A DNA stretch of 64,000 nt, from the NCBI GenBank assembly GCA_900470805.1, contig UCCA01000005.1:124001-188000 (forward strand). The letters are read 5' to 3'. The stretch is from Hyphomicrobiales bacterium. Lineage in GTDB: Bacteria; Pseudomonadota; Alphaproteobacteria; Rhizobiales; Rhizobiaceae. This document shows positions 55,866 to 64,000 of the stretch, in pieces (the stretch's first letter is position 1; every line of letters starts with the position of its first letter). Both the position numbers and the translations under genes were made by a program. The notes beneath the pieces are model-generated. The model saw only the letters and a list, made by a program, of their open reading frames with translations, ran no database searches and was not told where the DNA came from.

Positions 55866-56650
55866 CCCTAGTTTGCTATTTGCGTCGACCGGCGTACCGT
55901 GACAAATTCAATGATGTGAATCTCAACCCGCACAAAGCCGTTACCGTCGGACCAAGCGGTTGTGTGTTGCACGCCGTCCCTCCGCGATGAGCTGGGAAAA
56001 AGCCAAACCATGGACTCCAAGCCCCTGTTCAGCGAGCGCGTGGGCGATAGCCTTGGTAACAGTGTGATCTGCGGAGCCATGCCAGATCGAGACTGCGAGC
56101 CAAGGTCCAGCCGATTTCGATGCCTTTCTCACCTTGCTCGAAAGCACTTTTCCCGCCTGGAGACCGACACCACGCATGCGTTCGAGCGCTTCAGGAACTG
56201 ATGACGCAACGCCGTACGGCAATTCTGCGACGATTGCCCCTGCGGCGAACACCTCTGGGTATGCTGCAAGCAAGACATTCGCCATCGCTCCGCCTGAGCT
56301 TGTATCGACACTCCGCGCGAACGACGGTGGCAGGGTAAGGGTGGTGGATGCCGCCTTTTGAAGAAAGGGCTGCAGTTCCCTTGGACGTCTCCGGGTCGCT
56401 GCACTACTAGCAATCGGAAAAGGCAAAGGCGAAACCTTCAGGCATATGGACATCAAGGAGGCCTTCGTGCCAAGCGCCCCCGCATGTGCCGGACGCCATC
56501 ATGCCTGCCGAATGCGGAGTGCATCGTCGAAGGCGCACGGCACCTGTCTCCGAACCTGAGAAGTCGGATGGTCGCCACTGACCTGTTGGGAAAATCAGTT
56601 TTCTTGCGGGAATTGCTCCCACAGGATCTTAAGATAGAGATCGAAACACT
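55866..56650 (-). pseudogene. Decayed PHB depolymerase-like esterase
   Basis: Fragments of a polyhydroxyalkanoate depolymerase/LpqC-type esterase in several frames. The nucleophile region reads TSSGGAMANVLLAAYPEVFA (Ser elbow partly altered), followed by AIVAELPYGVASSVPEALE, WHGSADHTV (acid region) and AWSDGNGFVRVEIHIIE near the C terminus. The N-terminal part near 56620-56410 is in another frame. No intact reading frame remains. Confidence 0.55.
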
Positions 56651-56836
56651 CACGCGCGAGGGAGCCGTGACCGCGCATCGTCTTGCAGCGTCAGCTGCGA
56701 ACGGTTCCCGTAACGCAGATGAGCGATGTCACGAATATGTCACGGAGAGTGAAAGTTACTGCGGCTGCGAGCCAGAAGCCTTGCCAAGAATCGTCGCTGT
56801 CTTTGACATGGGCGAAACGGCTATCGGGGCAACGGG

Positions 56837-57139
56837 ATGTTCAAGGTAATCCAAGGCGGTCTAAACCAATCCAATGCTATCGGTCAGTACGACAGTGAGC
56901 GGATCAGGGCGGAAGGGCAAAGGCGACTGCGAGAGGCCGGAGTGGAGCACTATCTGGCACGCGAAAAGCTGACGGGCATCGCCCTGCCCACCACTATGCG
57001 GGTGTTCATGCTGCAGGTGGAGTTCGCGGTGGAAGCGCTGGCCAAACTCTCGCCGATCCCAGTGAACATTCTGGAGGATGGCTATTGGCCGACATACGAC
57101 AGGGCTTCCCCCTCCGAGGCGGCCCTGATCAGGCGTTAG
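56837..57139 (+). CDS. Hypothetical protein
   Basis: A 100-residue soluble protein with MFKVIQGGLNQSNAIGQYDS, an Arg-rich helix, and LPTTMRVFMLQVEFAVEALA. It ends just before the convergent DUF892 gene (four bases shared). No family recognised; the compact composition supports a real gene. Confidence 0.6.
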   Translation: MFKVIQGGLNQSNAIGQYDSERIRAEGQRRLREAGVEHYLAREKLTGIALPTTMRVFMLQVEFAVEALAKLSPIPVNILEDGYWPTYDRASPSEAALIRR

Positions 57140-57636
57140 GCAGCTTTCGCGCCCTTAGCATTCGCGGCCGTTTCGGCGAGCTGCGTCAGCTTTTGGTCGG
57201 TCGCTTCTTCTTCTTCAAGGTTTGCTTGGAGCAGCGGGATCGCGTCTTTCAAGCCAAGCTGATTTGCCCAAGCGATAAGCGTGCCGTAACGAGCGATCTC
57301 GTAGTGCTCTACCGCCTGAGCCGAGGAAATCAAACCAGCGTCAAGGGCAGGAGAGCCCTTGTACTCTTCCATGATTTCCTCGCTTTCGGAGAGGATGCCT
57401 TTGATAGCTTCACAAGTCTTGCCACGGGCATTCTTGCCAAGAAGTTCGAAAACCTGTTCCAGACGCTCGATTTGTCCCTGCGTTTCATCGCGATGCTAGA
57501 GGAAGCCAGCTTTGCCTTCTTCGGACTGGGACGCACGAGCCATCTTTGGCAGTGCTTTCAGGATTTGCTTTTCGGCGAAGTAGATGTCCTTGAGAGTGTC
57601 CAGGAACAGGTCGTCCAGTGTTTTGTTGGTAGCCAT
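57136..57636 (-). pseudogene. YciF/DUF892 ferritin-like gene with one in-frame amber codon
   Basis: A 166-residue ferritin-like protein interrupted by a single TAG at 57498-57496. The first part reads MATNKTLDDLFLDTLKDIYF and AEKQILKALPKMARASQSEE; after the stop the same frame continues with HRDETQGQIERLEQVFELLG, AIKGILSESEEIMEEYKG and HYEIARYGTLIAWANQLGL to a normal end. DUF892 proteins are diiron four-helix bundles in stress responses. Everything but this codon looks intact, so the loss is recent, or the codon is read through. Confidence 0.8.
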
Positions 57637-57844
57637 TGTGTCCTCCTTGAAATGACGATGGAAAACACACCAGGCGGAAGGGGGTTCCAAAGCTCAATCG
57701 ACGCCTGTCTCTTTTACTCGATATGTACCCTAGCGTACACGCAGCGCAGAGGAACGGAACGTCTTGGTTAAATCCGCATTTTCGAAAGCGAGTGGCAACC
57801 AGGTGCCCTACCTGCATGCCCCGATCTCATCGTTGGGAGGACCA

Positions 57845-58054
57845 ATGAGCGAAGACTTGGCGAAAGCATACGTTGAAAGCTTACTTCGAGATGGCTTTGC
57901 AATCGACGTTATAGGTGAGGACGTCATCGTGATCGTCGATCCGCCCAACGCGTTTGATGTCATGGATGCGCGTGATCGGAGGCGAGTCGCAAATCCGGGC
58001 ATACACAAGGACGCGATCGTGTCCTACCTCAAGAGCATCCACAGGATTTTATAG
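57845..58054 (+). CDS. Small hypothetical protein
   Basis: A 69-residue protein starting MSEDLAKAYVESLLRDGFAI with VIGEDVIVIVDPPNAFDVMD. The ATG at 57845 has GGGAGG eight bases upstream; an upstream start at 57764 is not supported. Function unknown. Confidence 0.6.
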   Translation: MSEDLAKAYVESLLRDGFAIDVIGEDVIVIVDPPNAFDVMDARDRRRVANPGIHKDAIVSYLKSIHRIL

Positions 58055-58165
58055 CGCCTACCGGGACGATTGGGAGGGTTAGCGTCGAGCAATAAACGCG
58101 CTGAATAGGTCCCTTAACCTTGCCGGGTAGGGTTAACGTTACGTAAAGCTTGCCTTTATTAGAGG

Positions 58166-58408
58166 ATGCGGCACGATGTGCAAATGTCAGATGTTGTCCC
58201 ACCAAGATGCAAAGTTGATGAAATTGGTCGCTCCAGCGAATGTGCTGCAGTGTGCGAAACTTCGCTCCGACGGATGATCCTCGAAATGGTCGACGCCGGG
58301 TGGCGAGAGCAGGAAGTTGCCCTCCAGTTTGCTGATGCAGCCGAAGATTATGTGATAGACTTGGCAGCAAAGTCCGAGCTCCGAGACACGGCAGCGAACT
58401 CGAAGTAG
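58166..58408 (+). CDS. Small hypothetical protein
   Basis: An 80-residue protein with RSSECAAVCETSLRRMILEM and DAGWREQEVALQFADAAEDY, typical of a short rhizobial family of unknown role. The two nearby Cys residues could bind metal. The start is uncertain between the first Met and one six codons later. Confidence 0.5.
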   Translation: MRHDVQMSDVVPPRCKVDEIGRSSECAAVCETSLRRMILEMVDAGWREQEVALQFADAAEDYVIDLAAKSELRDTAANSK

Positions 58409-58540
58409 CAAAGGGCCCCGCTGTCGGGCTGAATTGACCTGTCGAGTCTTGGACACCCCTCTAACAGGTCTGCCCCACATCCCACGTCGTGAGCTTTTGT
58501 TCGTTTTGACGAAAGCAGATCGGCCTTAGCACATAACGTT

Positions 58541-59185
58541 CTATTCTGCGGCCCTGACCAGGATCTCGACGCGTCGATTTTTCTGACGGCCTTCGGGATC
58601 ATCTTTTGCATCCGGGGTCTCGTTCGAGGCCACCGGGTTAGCCTCGCCGCGCCCGTGGATTGCGACACTCGATGGGTCGAACTTCGCCGCCTTCGCGAGG
58701 TAGTCTTTGACCGCCGCCGCTCTTCGGAGTGACAGCTTGAGGTTATAGGCGTCGCTACCCTTGCTGTCCGTGTAGCCGTCAACAACGAAGCTTGCTTGCT
58801 TGAAACGCTGACGGACATCATTTGACATCGCTTGAAGGGCTTGGGTAGCCTTCGGACGCAGTGTCGCCTTGTCGAAGTCGAAGAGGATGTCTGCCGAGAG
58901 CGTGTATCGAACTCCACCTTCGACTTCCGTCACCTCAAGACCCTTGACGATGGGCACGGGAAAAACCTTGGGTTTTGGCCCTAACGCAAGTTCTTCCTCC
59001 GTCATCGGCGGCGACCGAAATTCGATGCGAGGCGATGAGTAGCCGATCGAGGGCGACACAAAGCTCACGCTAGGCGAGCGGGCCGAAAAGTTCGGTGGCG
59101 CCTCGGCAGGGGCTTCTTGAGCTTGCGTTGTGCCGATTGTGACTACCAGCATCGTAAACGCGTGAATTGGTAGCCTAGTGATCAT
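58541..59185 (-). CDS. OmpA-family outer-membrane/peptidoglycan-binding protein
   Basis: A 214-residue exported protein. The signal peptide ends near TTQAQEA; a Pro/Ser-rich linker follows; the C-terminal OmpA domain has ILFDFDKATLRPKATQALQA, FVVDGYTDSKGSDAYNLKLS and RRAAAVKDYL, ending QKNRRVEILV. Such domains bind peptidoglycan. It overlaps the upstream gene by four bases. Confidence 0.87.
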   Translation of the reverse strand: MITRLPIHAFTMLVVTIGTTQAQEAPAEAPPNFSARSPSVSFVSPSIGYSSPRIEFRSPPMTEEELALGPKPKVFPVPIVKGLEVTEVEGGVRYTLSADILFDFDKATLRPKATQALQAMSNDVRQRFKQASFVVDGYTDSKGSDAYNLKLSLRRAAAVKDYLAKAAKFDPSSVAIHGRGEANPVASNETPDAKDDPEGRQKNRRVEILVRAAE

Positions 59186-59640
59186 TGGACAGGAACGTCC
59201 ATCACGGGAAGCGTCGATCCGAAGCGAACGGCAAATGGACCCGGGCTTGTTTCAGGCGGCGCGAACCATGCCCATCCCTTGAATGTTTCCCCTGGCTTCA
59301 GTGGTGCTTCTGGCGGCTGTGTGCAAAGGCATTCGCTCGCGACGCCTATCTTGAAACTGATCTTTTTTGGGAAGTCATACAAGGTGATTTCATTGAGACC
59401 GTAGCTTGCTCGCCCGATGCCGATCTCCGCCAGGTTGACAGGAGCGTCTCCGGTGTTGCTGATCTCATAATCCAGCTGCACGATCTGCTGACCAGGGACG
59501 CGCTTCAGATCGAGGATCTTGGCTGACACGCCAGGCTGAAGCTCAACGGTAGGCGGGGCATTTTGGGCCACGGCAAATGTAGTGGTGAGCAACGGGATGG
59601 TTACCGTGGCGATTGATAGCACGCGATTGAGCAAAGTCAC
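59182..59640 (-). CDS. Exported hypothetical protein, partner of OmpA-like gene
   Basis: A 152-residue secreted protein with a signal peptide TIPLLTTTFAVAQN and a beta-rich mature part (VQLDYEISNTGDAPVNLAEI, KPGETFKGWAWFAPP). The start is a GTG at 59640 with GGAGG three bases before it. It is translationally coupled to the OmpA-like gene, so the two may act together at the cell envelope. Confidence 0.7.
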   Translation of the reverse strand: MTLLNRVLSIATVTIPLLTTTFAVAQNAPPTVELQPGVSAKILDLKRVPGQQIVQLDYEISNTGDAPVNLAEIGIGRASYGLNEITLYDFPKKISFKIGVASECLCTQPPEAPLKPGETFKGWAWFAPPETSPGPFAVRFGSTLPVMDVPVQ

Positions 59641-59976
59641 ATTCCTCCGAGTTCCCGTGGCACCACAAGGTGATAGCGCATACTAATTTAGGCAATCTGC
59701 AATATCTGTTATCCAAAGCATTGTTAGGTGCATTGAAGCGCTACTCGGCCCAATGTGTCCGAGGTACGAAGATTGACTTGACGCTAGCCGTCTACATCCA
59801 ACAGCGCGATGGACAATATCTGTTTGCAGACTAGGTCCCTGGATTTGGGTCGAAACAGTTTCTCTATCCTACGCACCATCTATTACGACTTCGGATGGCG
59901 ACATCGAATTAAGGCGCTTGCACCGAAGCACAACCACGCTAGTTCCACGAGAGACATGTAGAGATGGAGCGACGCG
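59641..59976. other. Gene-free divergent spacer
   Basis: 336 bases between the envelope pair and the dehydrogenase gene. It must hold both promoters. I see no repeat or RNA gene in it. Confidence 0.35.
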
Positions 59977-61011
59977 GTGCGGATAGCAGTGATCGGAATG
60001 GGAGCGATGGGGAGCGCCGTGGCCAAGTCGCTGCTGTTGTCAGGCGCGGAGATCGTCACCTACCTTAAAGGACGCTCATCTGCGACAAGAGAGCGAGCTA
60101 TCGCGGCTGGCATACGGGACGTGGACATCACGACAATGCTGGACGCAGATATCATCCTGTCTATTGTTCCGCCGTCCCAGGCGCTCGAAGTCGCTGATTA
60201 TGTCGCCACGGCCATGCGCTCCAGAAATTCTGTTGGCATCTACATCGATTGCAATGCGATCTCGCCGCAGACAATGACGAAGGTTGCGGAAACTTTCGGC
60301 GCGGGCGGTCCAAAGGTCCTGGACGGCTGCATCATCGGTGGGCCGCCGATGCCAGGCAAGCGTGGCCCACGCGTCTATATCAGTGGCGGTGCGAACAAGG
60401 TCGTCCCGATCCTCGTAGAGTACGGTCTGGATGCTCGTGTCCTCGATGGTGATATCGGAGCGAGTTCGGCGTTGAAGATGTGCTATGCGGGGATCAGCAA
60501 GGGACTGACCGGACTCGCTACGGCGATGCTTTTGGCTGCTGCAAAAAGTGGAGCTGACCAAGCGCTCATGGCCGAATTGGCAGAAAGCCAGTCCCAGCTC
60601 TTGGCGAAACTCTCGACCACGATCCCAGACATGTATCCAAAGGCCTACCGTTGGGTTGCCGAGATGCAGGAGATTGCGGAGTTCCTTGGCAAGGATGACC
60701 CCAGCGCAGAGATATTTTCGGGAATGGCGGGCGTCTTTGACCACATGGCGGCCGATCAGTCATCGGGCGGCAATATGGCAGCGACCGTATCCAGGATGCT
60801 GGACCAGCGGCCAGAAGACGGAACCATCAATCGCTATGATGCCATGAGCAACGGGAACTTCGACCAAGGCAGTGAGGGCCCCAATAGCGTCCCAAGTGCT
60901 CGCAATAGTGATGATCGAGACGAATGGGAGGAGAGACTTGAGAGTGGCTTTCCGGCCAGCGATCCAGCTTCGACGACATTCACCAGTATTCCCGGACGGA
61001 CGCGGACGTAG
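59977..61011 (+). CDS. NAD(P)-dependent oxidoreductase, DUF1932-type, with unusual tail
   Basis: A 344-residue 6-phosphogluconate/beta-hydroxyacid-type dehydrogenase. The Rossmann motif is AVIGMGAMGSAVAKSLLLSG, with IILSIVPPSQALEVA, YIDCNAISPQTM and GPPMPGKRGPRVYISG; the catalytic Lys region is ALKMCYAGISKGLTGLATA. From residue 290 the tail (MSNGNFDQGSEGP, then DDRDEWEERLESGFPASDPA) looks like a separate small protein joined in frame. The GTG start has GGAG seven bases upstream. Confidence 0.8.
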   Translation: MRIAVIGMGAMGSAVAKSLLLSGAEIVTYLKGRSSATRERAIAAGIRDVDITTMLDADIILSIVPPSQALEVADYVATAMRSRNSVGIYIDCNAISPQTMTKVAETFGAGGPKVLDGCIIGGPPMPGKRGPRVYISGGANKVVPILVEYGLDARVLDGDIGASSALKMCYAGISKGLTGLATAMLLAAAKSGADQALMAELAESQSQLLAKLSTTIPDMYPKAYRWVAEMQEIAEFLGKDDPSAEIFSGMAGVFDHMAADQSSGGNMAATVSRMLDQRPEDGTINRYDAMSNGNFDQGSEGPNSVPSARNSDDRDEWEERLESGFPASDPASTTFTSIPGRTRT

Positions 61012-61019
61012 AAATCTCG

Positions 61020-61788
61020 ATGAAGCCTACGGACGCAACACACATCGCCGTGGTCCGCGTGATCGATCTTGAGACGGGCGGCAACGGGCCGCAAGATGTC
61101 TGCGAAGTCGGCTGGCAAGATGTGGTACAGGGTGGAGGGGGGCCGTTGGCAGATCGATGCAGAACGAGGCTCGCTTATGATCAATCCCGGCCGCCCGATT
61201 TCGCCGGAGACGATGGCCGTTCATCATATTCTCGACAGCGAGGTCGCCGGAGCGCCCCTTTGGAAGGAGGTGGCGGCATCGGTCCTGCGGCCCGACAGGC
61301 CGATCCAGGCGTTAGCTGCCCACCGCGCCGCCTTCGAACAGCGTTACTGCACCCCGCGTCTCACCGGAGGCGCCCAATGGATCTGCACCTGGAAATGCGC
61401 ATTGCGGTTATGGCCACACCTTCCGCGCTTTTCAAATCAAATGCTTCGATACCAACGCATGCCAGCGGGACTGATCCACGAGATAGGTTTGCCCGCTCAT
61501 CGCGCGATGCCGGACGCCTACGTAACCGCTCATCATCTCCGCGACATGATCAACGAGGCTTCGATTGATCAGTTGCTCGCATGGAGCGCCGAACCGGGGC
61601 TCTTGCCTCGTATCCCAGCCGGGCCTGAACGTGGAAAGTCGTGGGACCAAGCAGACCTGGCGGTGGTAAAGGAGCTCCTCATGGATCGAGATCGAGACGT
61701 GCGGTTTACCGCTGAAACAGAATTAGTCCGGCGAGGCGAGGGGCCGGGCCGTCGTCAGGGGGAGCCCGCTCAAGGTAGCCTCTTGTAG
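61020..61788 (+). pseudogene. Frameshifted DEDDh 3'-5' exonuclease
   Basis: The first frame reads MKPTDATHIAVVRVIDLETG (Asp-x-Glu) and EVGWQDV. The second frame resumes at EGGRWQIDAERGSLMINPGR and continues through MAVHHILDSEV, ICTWKCALRLWP, HRAMPDAYVTAHHLRDMINE (His and Asp) and WSAEPGLLPRIPAGPERGK. Together they form a DnaQ-like exonuclease of about 250 residues. The break is at or near a run of six G (61137-61142), a typical slip site. Confidence 0.75.
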
Positions 61789-61855
61789 TCGCGTTGGATG
61801 CTGCCGAGATCACCAATGCTCCTTATTATCACTTACAGTCAGCATGGATGGCCGG

Positions 61856-62347
61856 TTACCACCAGGCCTTCATCATGGGACCAACTGCGCCTTGAACCGG
61901 ATCGTTTTCAGGAAGCAGGAGCTTCGCCATGGTCTCAGCGGCCTCCTTTGATGGGGCGGACGTTTGAATGTCAGCATACTGCTTTGGCGGATACGCGCCC
62001 ACGACCTCGAAATCGAGGCTGGCTCCAAGATTCATATGGCCAGTTCCGGCCGGTAAGAGGATGCAGTCTCCAGCTTTCACATCGAAAGCCATTCCGGACG
62101 GCCCGCCAATCAAAAGCTTTGCCTGGCCTTTTCCTATCCCCAATACCTCGTGGGCTCCAAGATGATAGTGTTGGTAGTCGAAGACACCGTTTCTCCAAAC
62201 TCCTTGCCAGCCGTGAGATGTAAACAGGCGAGCAAATTCCTCAGTGCCGTTTTCGGTCAGGAACACAGACCGATAATACAGGACTGGGAGCCACCGGTTA
62301 TTGGGCACCCAGTCGCTTTTTTCGAAGATGATCTCTTGGACGTCCAT
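61856..62347 (-). CDS. Cupin-domain protein, YjlB-like
   Basis: A 163-residue cupin. Metal-binding residues are in YDYQHYHLGAHEVLGIGKG-type order (QHYHLGAHEVLGIGKG here) and AGDCILLPAGTGHMN. The start MDVQEIIFEKSDWVPNNRW at 62347 has GGAGG six bases upstream. YjlB-like cupins are small metal-dependent proteins of unknown substrate. It is convergent with the exonuclease remnant. Confidence 0.85.
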   Translation of the reverse strand: MDVQEIIFEKSDWVPNNRWLPVLYYRSVFLTENGTEEFARLFTSHGWQGVWRNGVFDYQHYHLGAHEVLGIGKGQAKLLIGGPSGMAFDVKAGDCILLPAGTGHMNLGASLDFEVVGAYPPKQYADIQTSAPSKEAAETMAKLLLPENDPVQGAVGPMMKAWW

Positions 62348-62461
62348 ATCGCCTCCGGGAAGCCCGCATCGCACCAAGCTCAATTCGCAAGACCGACTTT
62401 TGTTCGACAGGCAGCGAACTCATTGAATTGGTTGGTCTCAGCCGTGCTCGTGAGGTGATCG

Positions 62462-62740
62462 TTACCTGACGAAGACCTGCGTGCCATATTGAACTCGTAA
62501 AGTTCCTCGACATCCTGGCGGTACGTACGGAAACACCCACTTGAGGCATTGGTGCCGATAGACGAGGGGTTATTAGTACCGTGAATGCGTAGCAGGCCGT
62601 TGGCGAGATATACGGCTCGGGTGCCAAGTGGGTTTTGCGGCCCTGCCTCCACCACCGCCGGAAGCGAGAACTGTGCTTGCGTTTGAGCTGACGCAAGCAC
62701 CAACACAAGAAGAGAAAAATCGAACCAGCAATCCCATTCG
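62462..62740 (-). pseudogene. Truncated and frameshifted L,D-transpeptidase (YkuD)
   Basis: The catalytic region is intact: RIHGTNNPSSIGTNASSGCF with His, Ser and Cys in the YkuD order, after GPQNPLGTRAVYLANG. The signal-peptide part is out of frame (no usable start before 62706), and the C terminus (expected VQYGTQVFVR then stop at 62462) is in another frame. YkuD enzymes cross-link peptidoglycan; this copy is probably dead. Confidence 0.65.
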
Positions 62741-62859
62741 GCACCATCAGTTTGTTGAACGACTGATTGTCCGAATTCTGCAGCGGCACTATGACGTGCT
62801 GTCCGCGACGGCTCACGTCGTGCTTTAGACCCGCTCTATATCCGAAGTGATCGCACGGT

Positions 62860-63018
62860 TTATCCGTTTCCGATGATCTTCACGGCTTCGAGTTGGTGCT
62901 CGTCATCTCGCGGGTCGCCCTTGGTATTGTGGGGTTCTCGCTTATCGCCAACTCCCACGGTTTTGCGATGCTCGTCATTCTGGCGGGACTGTGTGTCGCG
63001 TTCGTCGTTCCTGGACAT
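62860..63018 (-). CDS. Small hydrophilic hypothetical protein
   Basis: A 52-residue very charged protein (MSRNDERDTQSRQNDEHRKT), rich in Asp, Arg and His and probably disordered. The ATG at 63018 has GGGAGG eight bases upstream, which decides the start. Function unknown; such proteins occur in stress settings. Confidence 0.55.
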   Translation of the reverse strand: MSRNDERDTQSRQNDEHRKTVGVGDKREPHNTKGDPRDDEHQLEAVKIIGNG

Positions 63019-63207
63019 GCGATTTCCTCCCATATGAGAAGATGACATCATATCACCGTATGGCGACTAAGGTCGAGCGAGCTATTGCACTGCCCTTAAG
63101 CGATCCCCGTGTATATTATTGAAATCTTAATCAAGGTAACTCAAAGTATCCCAGTCGGAGGCAATGCTTCCGGTTCCTCTTAGCCATTCCCATGGATGGC
63201 CACTTTC

Positions 63208-63235
63208 GGCTCGCCTCCCTCACGCGTGGCGAGCC
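63208..63235. repeat. Hairpin upstream of the gene at 63274
   Basis: A perfect inverted repeat GGCTCGCC (63208-63215) and GGCGAGCC (63228-63235) with a 12-base loop. The stem is nearly the same as that of the groEL terminator at 4071-4097. It could be a terminator for the preceding region or a leader structure. Confidence 0.5.
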
Positions 63236-63273
63236 ATTCTCTCCCTCAATCTGCATTGTATCGGAAGTATTCT

Positions 63274-63690
63274 ATGGCCGTTTCCACCGACGACCTTTCC
63301 CGGCTTCCTCAGAGCGAGCGTCGTCGTTTGATATTCCTGAAGTCAGTTGCGAAATATCGCGACCTTGGAATCCGTATCGACGGAAACCCCCGGTTCATGG
63401 AATTGATCGAGCAATGGATCGATGGCCGCATCGAAATGAGAGATGTTGCTATGGGGTCTAGGGAGCATGGCTTCGTCGAGTCAAAATCCTCTGCCGCATC
63501 AACTCCAGACGCGCATCAACCCGCTTTACACGAGTCGATAGCGGTCGCCTTGCTGGGCCATGAAGACGAGAGGACTGCACAAGCGGATGATGGAGAACTG
63601 CAGCCGCAACCATCCCAGGATGAACTGCTTCGTGCGATTGACGACTTGGTTAGCCACATCGCTCCAATCGATCCGGACAAGTTCGCGTAA
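63274..63690 (+). CDS. Hypothetical protein
   Basis: A 138-residue acidic protein starting MAVSTDDLSRLPQSERRRLI, with IDGNPRFMELIEQWIDGRIE and a Gln/Asp-rich linker before ELLRAIDDLVSHIAPIDPDK. The ATG at 63274 has GGAAG before it; a start at 63196 would run through the hairpin. No family named. Confidence 0.65.
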   Translation: MAVSTDDLSRLPQSERRRLIFLKSVAKYRDLGIRIDGNPRFMELIEQWIDGRIEMRDVAMGSREHGFVESKSSAASTPDAHQPALHESIAVALLGHEDERTAQADDGELQPQPSQDELLRAIDDLVSHIAPIDPDKFA

Positions 63691-63762
63691 AGCGGAAGTG
63701 ACATCAAAGATCGGTAGGGGACTGTTCCATGGCGGGTTGACGCGCTCGTTGCATCTTCTCTA

Positions 63763-64000
63763 CTATCGCGGCATGCGCTCGGCCAGAAGACGTTTACCGT
63801 CCTCCGTGAGCACAAGAGTTGGCTCACCGCTAAACGCAATTTGCTTAACGAAAGACTTGTGTTCAAGACGCGAGATCGCGGCAGACGAAAATCGCCTATC
63901 GCTCACCAGCCAACCCCGGCTCGATCGACGTTGATTGCGAAATCTCGCGATAGCGCCCAGCGCATCGACGTGGCGTTGTGAGACAGAGGTATCGCTGGTC
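63763..64000 (-). CDS. Partial hypothetical protein running off the right edge
   Basis: An open frame of at least 79 codons on the minus strand that enters from beyond the window. It reads RGWLVSDRRFSSAAISRLEH, KSFVKQIAFSGEPTLVLTED and GKRLLAERMPR then stops at 63763. The composition is protein-like and compact, as in a small winged-helix-type protein, but no family is certain. The start is outside the window. Confidence 0.5.
   Translation of the reverse strand, partial: TSDTSVSQRHVDALGAIARFRNQRRSSRGWLVSDRRFSSAAISRLEHKSFVKQIAFSGEPTLVLTEDGKRLLAERMPR

Noticed and set aside
56358..56849. 163-codon plus-strand frame over the PHB depolymerase remnant
   Set aside because: Basic, Cys-rich composition typical of antisense reading; the minus strand has recognisable esterase blocks.

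Overview
The window looks like part of a large repABC plasmid from a Rhizobium/Agrobacterium-group alphaproteobacterium. The evidence is a complete repA-repB-repC cassette (about 49.0-52.6 kb, minus strand), a RHE_PE00001-family gene, an Usg gene beside groESL, several HWE/HisKA_2-type sensor kinases (abundant in Rhizobiaceae) and the many small rhizobial hypothetical genes. This is read from protein motifs only; no database search was possible.

Layout. 0.3-11.7 kb is a stress and signalling block: an HWE kinase pseudogene, usg, a CIRCE-controlled groES-groEL pair, a KaiC-like ATPase coupled to an HWE kinase and a receiver protein, a LOV-domain kinase coupled to a second receiver protein, and a multi-PAS HWE kinase. 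11.8-29.2 kb is a dense defence island: an AbiE-type pair with an operator-like repeat array; a four-gene operon encoding a CHAT (caspase-like) protease, a small protein, a Schlafen/AlbA_2 protein and a frame-broken gene of PIN-like appearance; a two-gene unit ending in a PD-(D/E)xK-NACHT fusion under an operator-overlapped promoter; a CoiA/DUF6035-like predicted nuclease; a frameshifted AbiJ-NTD4 gene; and a Gabija (gajA-gajB) pair.

29.3-34 kb carries a tandem rhodanese, a glutathione transferase and chrB-chrA chromate resistance genes. 34-40.4 kb holds a NUDIX protein, the RHE_PE00001 gene, a tyrosine recombinase with a core-site-like inverted repeat just upstream, a VapBC-type pair, a serine resolvase and a broken tniQ. 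40.4-42.8 kb has a monooxygenase, a quinone-oxidoreductase-like enzyme and a divergent LysR regulator. 43-48.7 kb is a stretch of decayed genes with three copies of one palindrome near 44.7-45.0 kb.

After repABC, 53-64 kb contains small lipoproteins, an OmpA-like gene pair, a DUF1932-type dehydrogenase with an odd tail, a cupin, and several genes broken by a single frameshift or an in-frame amber codon. The best candidate for an undescribed system is the CHAT/Schlafen/PIN-like operon at 14.3-19.4 kb, followed by the nuclease-NACHT unit beside it.
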